Assembly (NCBI GenBank): GCA_963978895.1
Contig: OZ022239.1
Span: 30,635,906 to 30,699,905, forward strand
DNA: 64,000 nucleotides
Reading direction: 5' to 3'
DNA from: Erpobdella octoculata
Lineage: Eukaryota > Annelida > Clitellata > Hirudinida > Erpobdellidae
Positions 13,191 through 26,137 of the stretch are shown piece by piece. Positions within the stretch are counted from its first letter, which is position 1; every line of letters starts with the position of its first letter. Under the pieces are notes generated by a model. That model was not told the DNA's origin, ran no database searches, and worked only from the letters and a program-made list of their open reading frames with translations. The translations under genes and the position numbers were made by a program.

Positions 13191-13369
13191 AGCCGGACAA
13201 AAACTCGTCAAAACATCACCAAAACCGCCGTGGTCATACACAACCTCTAGAAGCTGGTCACATTAGCGTTGGCGCAACCAATACATCAGTCCACTATAAG
13301 CAAAGCTGACAAACCACATAATGGTGTCTCAGATTTCACTCTCTAATTAAAATGGCATTTGGTTTTGTC

Positions 13370-13670
13370 GCTAGAGTAACCAAAAATAAACATTGAATCA
13401 ATTTTCAATATTTATTGGTAAAAAATTAAAAAAAACCCTTTAAGTCAAAACAATAATATCGGTGTGTAGAGTATGGACATCAATCTCATTTAGTTCATAG
13501 GCATCCATAGCTCCCACACCTTTTCATCTGTTTTTTCGCTAGACTAAAGTAATAAAATATAAACATTGAATCAATTTTTTAATATTAATTTCTAACAAAT
13601 TTAATAAATTTCTTAGGTCAAAACATTAACAATTTCGGTGTGTAGAGTATCAACACTAATCTGGTTGAAT
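13370..13670. repeat. Approximately 130-150 bp tandem duplication
   Basis: The segment with GCTAGAGTAACC, AAACATTGAATCAATTTT and GGTGTGTAGAGTAT occurs twice in succession (about 13370-13500 and 13535-13665) with moderate divergence, inside the composite insertion. Confidence 0.7.
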
Positions 13671-13736
13671 AAATGAATAAGTGAATGTTAGACAATATTT
13701 AAGGTGGCGTAAGTCCATGTCAATGGGCCTCAAGAC

Positions 13737-14996
13737 CAGTGATTATTTCGTTAACGGTAATAGAAATTAAAACGATAATTATTAATTCTTGTTAACGAAA
13801 ACTGAAACGAAAACTAGAATAGAAAGTCAAAACGAAACTGAAATAAAAATAAAAATTAGTTAGTTAGAACGAAATAGAAAGAAAAATTATTTTTTTTTTC
13901 GAAACGAAATAGAAATAGAAATAAAAATTAATTTTTTTTGAAACGAAATAGAAATAGAAATAAAAATTATTTTTTTTAGAAACGAAATAGAAATAAAAAT
14001 AAAAAATAATTTGTTAAAACGAAATAAAAACAAAAAATATTAAAAACAAAATAAAAATTAATTTCGCTTCTATGGTACTTCCTTTTAACATGCCTTTGTC
14101 GCTACGAAATTGTTTATTCCTTTTCTATTGTATTCGTGTTTTGGTTTGTTGTTATTTATTGAGTCAGAAATGTCGAAAGCTGGCGTTGGTTTGTCGAAAA
14201 TGTTTGCTGGTCGTAATCGCGAAAGTTTAGTTTGGAATTATTTTAAATATGATGTCACTACGAATAATAGTGTTTGTCTAGCAAAAAAAGATAGTAACGT
14301 CGATGGTGCTATAAACCAGTGCGGTTTTCAACTGGCCGGTAAAAATCCAACAAACCTAAAGGTTAGTTAGGATATGGAAGACTTGGCAGAAGATGTGATA
14401 CAGTTTTGGATTGCTCGACAGTCTATATATCCGCAACTTTCCCTCTTGGCTTTGGACATACTGGCAGCACCTGCTTCACAGGCATATGTGGAGAGGATAT
14501 TTTCATTATGTGGCCTTTTGAGCGGAGGGAAGAGACACAGACCAAAAAAAAACTTAGAAATGAGAGTTTTTTTTTAAAATTGAATAAACAGTTTCTCAAT
14601 TGACTTGTGTTTAGTTACAACTGCAAAATAGAGAGATTACAAACGAAACTGAAATTAAAACTAAAACTATTATGAATTCAAAACGAAAACGAAACGGTAA
14701 TAATAATTACTGATGCAAAACTAAACTGAAATTAAAATTATTGAAAAATTCAAAACTATAACGAAACGGTAATAATAATTCCTGATGCAAAACTAAACTG
14801 AAACTAAAATTATTGAAAAATTCAAAACGAAAACGAAACGGTAATAATAATTACTGATAATTACTGATTCAAAACTAAACTGAAATTAAAATTATTAAAA
14901 AATTCAAAACTAAAACGAAACTGTAATAATAATTCATAATGCCAAAACTAAACTGAAACTGAAACTAAATTTATTTCTGAAACGAATTAATCACTG
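13737..14996 (+). mobile_element. hAT transposon with 8-bp target duplication
   Basis: The ends are CAGTGATTATTTCG and, inverted, CAGTGATTAATTCG. They are flanked by the perfect 8-bp duplication CTCAAGAC (13729-13736 and 14997-15004), the hallmark of hAT transposition. Subterminal regions hold repeats of GAAACGAAATAGAAATAG on the left and AAAACGAAACGGTAATAATA on the right. A short internally deleted transposase gene lies inside. It sits in the tail of a LINE remnant. Confidence 0.9.
14110..14577 (+). pseudogene. Internally deleted hAT transposase (BED finger plus dimerisation domain)
   Basis: The first part (to 14370) encodes a BED-like segment, SLVWNYFKYD ... SVCLAKKD, but lacks the final zinc ligands in a normal arrangement. 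After a stop, the second part encodes DVIQFWIARQSIYPQLSLLALDILAAPASQAYVERIFS, the hAT C-terminal dimerisation motif (A-S-x-x-x-V-E-R-x-F-S). The catalytic RNase H-like middle is missing, so it cannot make active transposase. It lies in the hAT element at 13737-14996. Confidence 0.85.
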
Positions 14997-15000
14997 CTCA

Positions 15001-15400
15001 AGACCACCGAACAGGTGTGTTTTTAGGACCTTTCTGAAGCCTTCAATGGGGCAAGTGGATGTAACTTCTGGTGGGAGTTTGTTCCAGATTCTTGGCCCAG
15101 CAACCTCAAATGACCTATCTCCAGCACTCTTGAGACGTCCTGTCGGAGCGAAGAGAAGCGACGACGAAGAGGATCGAAATCGTTTTCGACATGGCTAGTC
15201 ATGTAGGCGTTGGAGTGATGAGGCAAGATACTGTGGGGCCATCTCTCTGAGGAACTTGAAAATGATGAGTGCCAACTTAAACACTATCCTGAGTTCAATT
15301 CAAAGCCAGTGAAGTTCGTGGAGTATTGGGGGTAATGTGGTCATGTTTGCGGCTTCTCGACGCGAGCCTGGCGGTTGGTCTCGTAGGATCAGGAAGTAGA
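15001..15400 (-). pseudogene. Non-LTR retrotransposon reverse transcriptase tail (decayed)
   Basis: On the minus strand 15130 to 15001 reads GDRSFEVAGPRIWNKLPPEV and then an FRKVLKTHLF pattern. This is the conserved C-terminus of many LINE ORF2 proteins. Upstream sequence to about 15400 is frameshifted. The hAT element inserted just before the stop codon, and the LINE 3' part continues beyond it at about 13665-13736. Confidence 0.75.
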
Positions 15401-15869
15401 TAATATACATTATAAAACAGAAAAATAATTTCTCAAAAAATAGATAAAACAGCTTTTAAAAATTAAAATTCAATAAATTTAAAAAAATTTCCCAAACTTA
15501 ACGAAATGCATTTATGGCGCAAGATTAACTACAATAATTCATAAACTAATCACATGAGTAATTATAATTACTCTAGCGACAGAAACAAAAATTAAAATTA
15601 ACACTAAAACGATAATTCAACAACGAAGGAAAAAAATACTAAACAGTAATTTAGAAGCTGTTGTATATTTTTGTATTCAACTTCATAAGAATTTTAATAC
15701 GAAACATTTGCCACTTTATTATAGGGCCAAAACTGAGACACCATTGTTTGGTTCACGACACCTGCTTATAATACCCCGGCGCTGCTGGGGTATTAATTGA
15801 TATACGAAGTAGCGCCCTAATGTTATACATTTACATTTTACATTTTAACTGATTGTTAGCTTGTAATTC

Positions 15870-16039
15870 AACTCCGCCTTGCTTTTGCAAGCCAGTCCCA
15901 AGCCTGGAGAAAGGAGTAGGGAAAAGTTAAAAGGATCAAATTATGATCCACGACAGGAAGTACTTAGGTGCTTCCAACATACAGACATTTCAGTCTTAAA
16001 ACACCTTGTGTAAAGGACTATAAACTATTATAAAAATAA
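15870..16039 (+). mobile_element. Short interspersed retroposon (SINE-like), copy 1
   Basis: This 170-bp element starts AACTCCGCCTTGC, contains GCCAGTCCCAAGCCTGGA, and ends CTATAAACTATTATAAAAAT. It is flanked by the exact 12-bp duplication AGCTTGTAATTC (15858-15869 and 16040-16051). Two more copies occur at 29878-30047 and 31183-31367, each with its own target duplication. No ORF. A polymerase III promoter was not identified with confidence. Confidence 0.9.
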
Positions 16040-16228
16040 AGCTTGTAATTCGGCCGGCATTTGCCAGACTTCGTACGGCATTTTCCCGACTAGGTACGGC
16101 ATTTGCCCGACTGGCATGAGCGATTCGGGCAAATGTGTAGGAGCCAAATAATATATTCTATAAAAATGAATAATTAACTTATTAAAATTATTTCAGTTTT
16201 TTAATTTTTGTCCATATTAGTAACTTAC

Positions 16229-16535
16229 CTGGTATAACATCAATCAATTTGTATGAGTTTTCGTTCCATACTGGAAGTTTTCCCGTTGGATAATCAAAAT
16301 CAGATTGATGCTGCAAAAGTCTGAACGACTCTTTACACTGCTGAAGACGATCAGGATCGGGATACTTAGTGCATTTCCTCATGGTGAATTTGACCTGAAC
16401 ATACAACCGGTTGGCATGGGATCTCTTGATGAAGGGCGTCCTCAGCCAGTTGTCCACCGAAACTGCCGCAACCTGGCAGACCGTGTAGACCCTCAAGACG
16501 TCCCCACCATGACTTGTATAACTCGCTTCTCGCCA
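16229..16535 (-). CDS. Eph: Eph receptor exon: ephrin-binding domain, middle part
   Basis: After a TTTTTTAAG acceptor the frame reads WREASYTSHGGDVLRVYTVCQV and continues DNWLRTPFIKRSHANRLYVQVKFTMRKC and CKESFRLLQ. The motifs R-x-Y-x-V-C, N-W-L-R-T, F-T-x-R-x-C and C-K-E-x-F define the Eph ligand-binding domain. It ends KLIDVIPG at a CAG/GTAAGT donor in phase 1. The preceding exon, which should carry the domain start and signal peptide, was not found between here and the right edge of the window. It probably lies further upstream. Confidence 0.95.
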
Positions 16536-17849
16536 CTTAAAAAATATTGAAAAAGGTTTATACTGTTGTTTAAATAAGAATTTTTAAACTATATAAATAT
16601 AAAAATAATTTAATAAGGAGATTAATAATTATGTAAAATTGGAAAGAGGTGTCATGTCATAATCAACATGCAAGTATGTCAACAATGATGTCATGTTTTC
16701 CAGTTTGCAAACATATTATGCAGAAGAATAAAGTAATGAGGAAATATTTACAGTTGGAAAAACTATTTTCAGAATATTATTACAGTTTTCGATATTTTCA
16801 GTGACCCCTGGGTGAACTGCGTGACCTGATTGACCTTTATGACTTTTGTGATGCCATGCTGTTGTTGATACTTTGACATTCATGTTTCTCAAAAGAAAAA
16901 ATATTATACATTTTTAAATATGTAAATTTGTTTACAAATACTTGTTTACATATAAATGTAAACTTGTTTTTATATATGTAAACTTACTTTTATTATTTTC
17001 ATAACTAATTTAATATAACTTTTCAAATTTTAAATATAACTACTTAATGTTTTTTAACTTATTAAACTAAATATTAATTATTCTTTTTTATATTTATATT
17101 TTTATTTGCTCTTATTTGTGTTTATTTTTTATCAGCCATTCATTTGTTTGTACGTTCGTTCGTTTGTTGGTTTGTCTGCTTGTTTGTGTGTTTGTCTGTT
17201 TGTTCAATCATCATTTTTTTTTATTTTATCGCTGTCTGTCCGTTTATATCCTCATTCACCCATTTTTTTTAACCGGCATTCATTTTCACTTATCGCATTT
17301 TTCAATCTCTGTGCGATTCGAACCCCTGACAATGCGTCAGTCTGACCAATGCATCATTCGGGTTGGTGACAACCAAGCAATAGAACTGAAATGAGGCGAC
17401 TACTTCGATCGATAAGATGGCGGGCCCTAAACCTGGTCGAACCATTAAAAAGCTGAATACAATTTAAGACCGGAAAATAGGCGGCCTGCACACAGCTAAT
17501 GTCGTTGAAAAAATTAAAACTTCCTATTTTATTAATTATGAAAAAATAAACAAATGATGAAAAAAATACTTTCTCCTGTTCATGTGATGCAGCACTACTA
17601 TCTCCATTTTCTTTTAAACTATTATTATTATAATTAGTACCACATGCATTGCTATTTTATCAATACTATTAATGATAATGATAACATGGCTATATTAACA
17701 ATAATGATAATGAAAACAAGGCTATATTAACAATAATGATGATGATAACAAGGCTATATTAACAATAATGATGGTGATGATAACAGAGACGACGACGAAG
17801 ACAATGAATCACCATCACCACCATCACCGTCACCGTAACCGTCATCACT
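16536..17849. other. AT-rich region with a tRNA-like B-box sequence
   Basis: Mostly AT-rich with TTTGTTTG runs. Near 17310-17330 the minus strand reads GGGGTTCGAATCGC, a good B box. Upstream minus-strand sequence (to about 17380) is weakly tRNA-like, so a tRNA-derived SINE remnant is possible. No host exon was recognised. Confidence 0.45.
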
Positions 17850-18603
17850 GGGGGGGGGGGGGGGGAAGGGAACTTGACTCCAAAGATTTTTTTCCGATGA
17901 CTGTAGAGGGGGTCAAATTATAATTTACATGTTTAAAAATTGGAATAATTTAATTTAGTTAAAAATCAGCAATATCTTTCAAAGAATTTCTCATGTGATA
18001 TCTAAAAAAATAAATTTACAATTCTGAATTGCGACAAATTTTAATTGTCTCGAAAATGGATGCAAGAGCTTTCCTGTTCTACAACACTTGCGCTGTCTTT
18101 TGCGATTTAATTTGGGCATCAACATGTGTTCTAGGGTCTTTAGCTCGAGAAACTGATTATTCAAGTGCTCTGGCTGCTATTGTAGTATGAAAACTAGACT
18201 GTTCGTGAAGATCCAGTAGACCATTCTTGCCAGTCAAATCTGAAAAATTTGTTAGTGGACGGGTTACAAGTTTGTCCATTCGTTGACCATGGCACGAATC
18301 GGACACAGAAAATAGTACACAAACAGCGCACCAGGCTTTATTAGGAAATTTTGAAACAGCAAGCCACTTGTATTGCAGCTATTCAATGATAAAACATAAG
18401 CAAATTTAACCTTAGCAACGATATAAAACAGCAATAAAATAATAAAACATTAGCAAATTTAACATATATTTGTACTAACTTAGATTTTATTAAATGAACT
18501 TTTAATCTTTTAAATTTGGTTTCGACGAGGAGGGGCCAAAGTCTATTGGAAAAATACGAGGGGGGGCCATGGCCGGACTGGCCCCTGGATCCGCCCTTGA
18601 CCG
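17850..18603 (-). mobile_element. Decayed hAT element with TTF-type zinc finger
   Basis: The right end, read on the minus strand, is AAGGGCGGATCCAGGGGCC, a terminal sequence typical of hAT elements with TTF zinc-finger transposases. The left end is near a run of 16 G. Between them lies a degraded TTF zinc-finger coding region. The rest of the transposase is missing. Confidence 0.7.
18050..18390 (-). pseudogene. TTF-type zinc finger fragment of a hAT transposase (ZMYM1-like)
   Basis: Minus-strand translation gives YKWLAVSKFPNKAWCAVCVLF, then LVTRPLTNFSDLTGKNGLLD and LHEQSSFHTTIAARALE, and then a stop. The pattern W-L-x-x-S ... A-W-C-x-x-C-V-L-F ... L-V-x-x-P-x-x-x-F is the TTF zinc finger shared by hAT transposases and ZMYM-type proteins. 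Two in-frame stops and the missing catalytic domain mark it as dead. Confidence 0.7.
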
Positions 18604-18618
18604 TCATCATCATCATCG

Positions 18619-18682
<64 letters not shown>

Positions 18683-18683
18683 G

Positions 18684-18722
<39 letters not shown>
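18603..18722. repeat. (CAT)n microsatellite
   Basis: Two pure CAT tracts are separated by a single CGAAT interruption, directly at the end of the TTF hAT remnant. Confidence 0.96.
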
Positions 18723-18724
<2 letters not shown>

Positions 18725-19038
18725 AGAATTGAAGAAATGAAATCAAATGATTGATCTAGAATAACTCGGACGTTTAAAGAAAAAGAGATTATATTATGGA
18801 AGGATGATGTAATAGGAAGCAATAAAAGACAGTAAAACTCAAACAAACTGAAATAAACTGTCTAAAACTTGAATTGTTGGCAAAAGACTTAAAAGCACAA
18901 TTCATGCTTAACCCATAAGCCTTGGAATAAAAGATCAGTGCATGAAAATTTATAAAAAAAAAGAAAAGAAGTACAATCAAAAATGATAAAGCAGAAAAGC
19001 AGAGAGCAATACAAAAACCCAAAGACACCCAAACATAA

Positions 19039-19171
19039 CAGAAGAAGAAGAAGAAGAAGAAGAAGAAGAAGAAGAAGAAGAAGAAGAAGAAGAAGAAGAA
19101 GAAGAAGAAGAAGAAGAAGAAGAAGAAGAAGAAGAAAAAGAAGAAGAAGAAGAAAAAGAAGAAGAAGAAGA
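19039..19171. repeat. (GAA)n microsatellite
   Basis: About 130 bp of GAA/AAG with a few AAAAAG interruptions, followed by AGACAGACAGA. Confidence 0.97.
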
Positions 19172-19338
19172 TAGACAGAGAGACAGACAGATAGAAAGGA
19201 AATCTTCCGCTAATCCTTCCAATGACTGACGACCTTGCCATTTTTTTCAACCATACCCCTGGTGTCCTATAAAACATCTGCGTGAAACTAGGTCACATCC
19301 GGCCAATCATATCCAGTCTCCGCTTAATATTAAAACTA

Positions 19339-19361
19339 TCATGATCATGATCATGATCATG

Positions 19362-19433
<72 letters not shown>
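19339..19433. repeat. (ATGATC)n to (CAT)n microsatellite
   Basis: Four ATCATG units pass into a pure CAT array of about 75 bp. Confidence 0.96.
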
Positions 19434-19640
19434 GCCATCTTTGCAACTGGTGTCAACACCACTGCCACCCTCATCGCCACCACCACATCATTATCATCAT
19501 CACTACAATCATTATCGTATCTGTTTTCAATAAAAACTATTTTTATAATTTTTATTTACAAACTGGCTTGCCGTTATTTTCATTACTAAACATTTTATTA
19601 AATGTCCTCGTCATCATAATCATCATCATTACCAGCATCC

Positions 19641-19842
<202 letters not shown>

Positions 19843-19929
19843 GACCGCAGCCTTTTGTTTTCGGCACGACCGGATCTCTCCTTGATTAATCTTTTCAGTC
19901 TGATTGCTTACATACTTGCCAATGCGAAA

Positions 19930-20125
19930 TGCCTACCGGGAAATACATTAAGACTCTTCTGCTGAGCGCCGTTAGCCTTCAGTTCGAATCCCGGGCACGA
20001 ACAGTGTCCGTTCTTCTAATTCTTTGCAATTCATCTATCCTTGGGCGTTCTTCTAATTCTTTACAATTCATCTATCCGTAGGCGTTCTTCTAATTCTTTA
20101 CAATTCATCCATCCTTGGGCGACTT
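19930..20125. repeat. tRNA-like B box followed by a triplicated unit near 36 bp
   Basis: AGTTCGAATCCCGGGC at about 19980 is a good B box and may be the end of a tRNA-derived SINE. It is followed by three tandem copies of a unit containing GTTCTTCTAATTCTTTACAA and TTCATCTATCC. No complete tRNA fold was found. Confidence 0.6.
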
Positions 20126-20539
20126 TCGTTTGCTTGTTTTCTTTTCTCTTATCGTTATGGCTAACAAAATGGTTGTTTCAACGTTTTACGTGGTAGTTGT
20201 AAACATGTATTTTGTTTGTAAAATGATGGTAAACTCATGTGGTGGAGGCGTAAATGTTTTTCGTTTGTACATAATGGTGAGTCTACGTGGTTGATGTGTA
20301 CATGTATTTCCTTTGTACATTGATGGTAAGTCTATGTGAAAGAGGTACATATGCACGTTGTATGTATGTCAATGGAGCATTGTATTGTTTGTAAGTCTAT
20401 GTGATGTACATGTTCATGTATGCATGTATAGTCAGAATTGTGAATGTGACATTTTGTGGGTTGCAATATAAATCAATGTTTTAAGCGTTGTTAATGAATT
20501 TTTTTAATAAAATAAACAAAAACCTAAAACGACATCTAC

Positions 20540-20745
20540 AAGATGAAATATTTAAAGGCATCCAAGCAAAAATAAATGTTTGTTAAAGTAGAGCATAGAT
20601 ATAAAATAAATGTTTGTTAAAGTAGAGCATAGATATAAAATAAATCTTTGTTAAATTAGAGCATAGATATAAAATAAATGTTTGTTAAAGTTGAGCATAG
20701 ATATAAAATAAAGGTTTTTAAAGTTGAGCATAAATATAAAATATT
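20540..20745. repeat. Minisatellite near 34-bp unit
   Basis: About five tandem copies of AAATAAATGTTTGTTAAAG followed by TAGAGCATAGATAT, with decay at both ends. Confidence 0.9.
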
Positions 20746-23700
20746 TTACGTGGCAGCATGGATATTTGATTTTATTTGTAGTCCAAGTAAAAAAAATGGA
20801 AATTTCCCTGAACTAAAAATAAAAATTAAATTAAAAAAATAATTTAGAATAAACAATTTTTTTAAGTTTTAAAAATTAATAAATGATTAAAAATCCAACT
20901 AAATAGAAAAAAAATTAATCCAAAATATATGAATTTACAAAATCAAACGAGTGCACCAAAAAAAGAACTCGTAGAAAATCGACAAACACTCAGCAGAATT
21001 GACAAATACTTAATGGAGCTGACAAATACTCAATCAAACTTAAGAATACTTAAACATATTGACAGCATCTCGAAAAGATATTAGAACTTTACGTTCAAAA
21101 CAAATCTTCTAATAAAATCCTACTTTTTCCAACAATGCAAACAAAATTTGTTTATCTAAATTATATCCGTCCGTAAAAAAAACCAGTCCGCACATTCTTT
21201 CTTTTCCTCCAACCATCTCTCTGTCTTTTCTTCATATATTTTGTGTTTATACTACTATTATAGCCAAGCCACGCATAACTAATGAGCTGGGCAACGATCG
21301 CCATTCGACACTGGATAATAAATAATCAGTATTGCGCAGGTCTGCAAGGCATAGATATGAAAGTGCATAGACACAATAGCGGAAGAATTTCAAAAGATCG
21401 ATCGAGGTGATGGTTTTTTTGTGCAAAAATATCAGGAAATAATTTAGGTTTATGGCAAAATAGCAAAATAAAAATGAGATTGCTATAAAGATAAAAATAA
21501 ATCAAAAAACAGAAAAACTAAAAGAAAAAAACTGACCACAGCTGTAAATAAAAACTAGTAATAAAATCACAAGCAAATATCAAAATGATATAACGAAAAT
21601 AATAAAACAGGATACATTGAAAGATGAATGAATATAAAAACTAATAATGGGAAAAAAAGACATGAGAGATTTATAGGTGTACTTGTTGGAGATTTGAACA
21701 TTGGTGGTCGTCAACCATATGTCTGGATTCCATGGTGGAAATTGATCGTTATGCGAAAATATTTATCATCTTACATTAAATTTTGTTCTTCTGTGTTTTC
21801 CTTTCATCAGTTTTATAATTTTTTTCTGTTTATCTATCCATCTGTCATGTTTTTAAAGTTTGTTTCCTATTGTACACTACTGAATTATTTTTAATTTGTT
21901 TTATATTTAATTAATTTTATAATTTTTCAAGTTTTTTATTTATTTTAACATTCATTCAATTTTCTCTATACATTTGTTTTTACGATGGAGTGGAGTGATG
22001 ATTGCTATTTTTTTACATCATTACAAACTTTTATTTTTTATATTTTTTTTTCTTTTCCTTTTTTTCTTTCATTTCTTTTGCACTTTTTATCCTTGTTTAT
22101 ATTTTTTTAGTTTTATTAACGTTTTCACCATTTTCAACTTTCACATACTGCAAATCATGGACTTACAATTTTACAGGTCGATTTCAAACTATCAGTTTTT
22201 GACAGCAAAGTTTTCTGGTAACAGTTTACAAAAAATTAAAAAATAGCAAAACACAATTATTTAAGTAAATATAACAATTAAATAAAAAATATATAAGAAT
22301 AAAAAAAGAGCAAAATGAAATGAGAAAAACAGAAAAATACACGAAGAAATAAAAAATAAGATTTCATTAGGATTCTTTGTAGCAACCTGTTTATGGAAGA
22401 ATGCTCTCTAACAAATGACTCCATCATACGAACAAGCAAGCTTCCTTTCTCGTTCATTTCTAAAACACTTTTTGCCGTGTTTTCCTAATTATATTTTTTT
22501 TATTTTTTTTATTATTATTTTGTATTATTAATATTATTCAATTATTTATTAATTAAATTGAATTAAACCAATTTAACATGCATTCCTCCTCATCATCATC
22601 ATCACATCTACTGTCTTTACTACCAGTATGCATTCAGGACGCACTGAAGAGTTTACATAACAAAAATGTTTTCTCTACTGCTACCATGACAACCTAATGA
22701 TATCGACAATCGTTATCATCACTGAATTGTATAAATTCAAAATTAGTTATTGTTGTAATTTATTTTTAATTACAAATGTAAATTTAAAAATTTAAACAAA
22801 CACAAAAACACAAAAAGAAACTCAAATAAAAAGAAAAACACAAACAGGCAAATAACTTCGTTATCATCCACTTTCAACACCGAGAACAACAAAGAACAAA
22901 AAGTCTGGCATTTGTATGAGGCCATAGAACAATTAGCAGACATTGATAGGAAAGTGGAGAACAATTTATCGATTTGCTTTTCTATAATAGTTTTTTTTAC
23001 TGAACCATGAATCAGGTTTGCCATTCAATATCCCACTCGGTCCGTCTGTCGCTGGGACGGTCCGCCATTGTTCATTCAGACAAATATGGCGTCTGTCTGT
23101 TAGCACGCTATTTTATAACATAGAAATTTTCCAACAGAAAAAAAGAAAAAAAATTAAAAGAGAAAAACAGAACGAGAAATAGAATGAAAATGAAATAAAA
23201 AAAAAGAGAAAAAGAGAGATAAAATGAGAGAATCCGATCGAATGTATGTAGATCATTAGTTCTCTGTCGTCTGCTGCTAATGAATTGCAATCGTTAGTGT
23301 TGAAGTGATGGTGATGATGACAATACTGGTGGTGGTGGTGTTGATGATGTTGGCAATATAATAATTTGTGATAAAAATGAAGTTTTATGACAAAGAAAAA
23401 ATATGTGTAATGTATTTTAATGGAGATTTTGATTTTAAATATTTTTTGTGAAACGAAGTCTTTATAAAACACAAACAAAACAACCAAGAAATTTTTTAAA
23501 AAGATTGTCAAAGTAAAAAAAACTGAAGACAGCAATAGCGTCGGACTCAAAGAACTATTAAAAAAACAAATTGATAATTTTTATCGACAATTTCTTAATT
23601 AAGCAAACTATAAAAATAAAATTAAACAACAACTTGTTTCTTATTTATGCCCAGTCTTTGGTAATAAAGAACTGAAACGGAAGTGTCGTAAAGCAAAGTT

Positions 23701-24137
23701 TCCGCTACTAATTGTAATGCGCTATAAAAAGAATTAACTGAACCCTAGAGCACTTGCACAACATAATGCTTGATAATTCTTTTGTAGGTACGTTTGTTTC
23801 TTTGTTCGGTTGTTTGTTTGTTTGTTCGCTTGTTACAACTTTAGCCTTTATTTTTGAAACAAATTGTAAACAATTGCTTGTTCATTAATTTCATCAGACA
23901 CTTGTACTTTCATATTTCAATTACCATTTTTCATAGATCACGCAAGTGTTTCTTCTTTTCTTGCTTTATTTCTCTTCTTTCTTCATCTCTGCCTTTCTTT
24001 CTGTTTTTCCTTCCCCTACCCTCCCCTTTCTTCTCTTTCTTTTGCTTTTTCTATTTCTGCTTTTCTTTTCTTTTCTCTCCCTCTCCCTCTCATTCTCTTT
24101 CTCCATCTGTTTCTCTGTTTCTCTTTCCCTCTTTCTT
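20746..24137. other. AT-rich region without a recognised gene
   Basis: ORFs here are low-complexity, T-rich or A-rich, and none shows a domain. A 14-17 bp CAAATACTCAAT-like repeat occurs near 20980-21050. The region may be intron of the Eph gene or intergenic. Confidence 0.55.
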
Positions 24138-24209
<72 letters not shown>

Positions 24210-24215
24210 GCTCTC
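24138..24215. repeat. (CT)n microsatellite
   Basis: About 75 bp of CT within a longer pyrimidine-rich stretch (23940-24300). The Ser/Leu and Arg/Glu ORFs across it are artefacts. Confidence 0.95.
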
Positions 24216-24805
24216 TCTCCAATGTATTCTAGAAATCCAATGCAATCTGTTAATCAATCATAGTCGACACTTTCTTTCTTTATCTTTTTCTTCTTTTTTT
24301 CCGGATTAAAAGAAGTAGCACGTCCGGATAGATTCATCACCACGGAATTGTCTCCAGGATCTCTTAAGATTATTTGCTATTTTCAAATAAATTTTTTTAA
24401 ATATTTTTGATAAAGTTGTTTACATAATAATAATAATAATATTATGTTTATTGCACAAGAAATAGACAAGTTTTAATAGTTTATTCATTATCTAAAAAAC
24501 ACGATTGTTATTTTTCAGCACATACAAGCTTAAGGATTTTCTTCAATCTGCTAATTGAATAAGCTTATCTTTTAATCGGATAGATTTTCTATAAATATAT
24601 AATAAAGAAAGAAAATAATTAAATCTTAATAAATATATTAAATTTACAAATAAAATACCACATGTTATTATAAAAAATATTCATTAAAATAACAATAAAT
24701 ATTTTTTTTATAAATAGTATATATTAACTAATCAAAACCTTACCAAAGTTGAAAACAATTATTTTAAATGTTTCGCATAAACCATTAATTGGTTTTTATC
24801 CAAGA

Positions 24806-25430
<625 letters not shown>

Positions 25431-26137
25431 GCTATTAATATATATAATAGCCCATGTCTGTGTAAGACGTTTTTAATACGTTTCTCCTAACTTGCTTTCT
25501 TGTCTATCTGTCTGTTTTTCTGTCTTTCTGTTTGTCCACAATTTTTATTTTATATATATTATATTTTAAATATATATTATATTTTATAAATATATTATGT
25601 TTTATTTATTTATTATATTATATATATATATATTATATTTTATTATAAATAAACAGGGAGCGGGAAAGCGACAGGGAACGGCAAAGCGACTGGGAGCGGG
25701 AAAGCCACCGGGAACGGGAGACAAGCAGGAACGGGAAAGTGACCGGGAGCGGGAGAGCATGCGGGGAAGGAAACGGGAACGAGAGAGGCACGCATTAGAG
25801 GAACCTCTAAAATCCCTGGACTACGCCGGGTGCCCTGCCATTCCAAAAGGAAGCAAGACCTACATCTATATATATAAAAATGAATGTTTGTATTTATGTT
25901 AATGTCCTTTATGCATTGCTACACCATTCATCCGATCGTAATGAAATTTTCACACAACCTTGAGAGTCAATAAAAATCAAAACTAAAAAAAAATTTTTTG
26001 AAATCCGTCACAAAATGAGCGGAGCGGAGCGGGTGAGCGAGCGGGAACTATATATATATATGTATGTGCGTATGTATGTGTGTATGTATGTATGTGTATG
26101 TGCATGTATGTGTGTCTGTGCGTGTGTTTATGTATGT
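25431..26137. mobile_element. Second minisatellite unit plus Helentron-like tail
   Basis: A (TA)-rich segment (25547-25650) leads into an 18-bp GGGAGCGGGAAAGCGACC array (25655-25790) and ends AACCTCTAAAATCCCTGG. From 25866, TCTATATATATAAAAATGAA begins a segment with CATCCGATCGTAATGAAATT. Inverted relatives of it occur near 36955-37020 and 56700-56760. Positions 26045-26130 are TATG/GTGTA-type simple repeats. Confidence 0.55.

Larger units (their letters stand above)
12985..16145. mobile_element. 3.2-kb composite insertion with inverted terminal minisatellites
   Basis: This insertion splits the duplicated 95-bp sequence. AAATAATAT occurs on both sides as a probable 8-9 bp target duplication. 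Its ends carry arrays of a 21-bp unit around CGGGCAAATGGCGTACGAAG in opposite orientations (13029-13190 and 16055-16135). A region near 13200-13340 and one near 15640-15760 also share GGTGTCTCAG in inverted order. No transposase of its own was found. It has collected a LINE tail, a hAT element and a SINE. Confidence 0.6.

Noticed and set aside
17290..17380. A complete tRNA gene
   Set aside because: A B box is present on the minus strand, but I could not build a cloverleaf with a proper acceptor stem and anticodon arm.
24016..24222. Arg/Glu dipeptide ORF
   Set aside because: It is the opposite strand of a (CT)n microsatellite.
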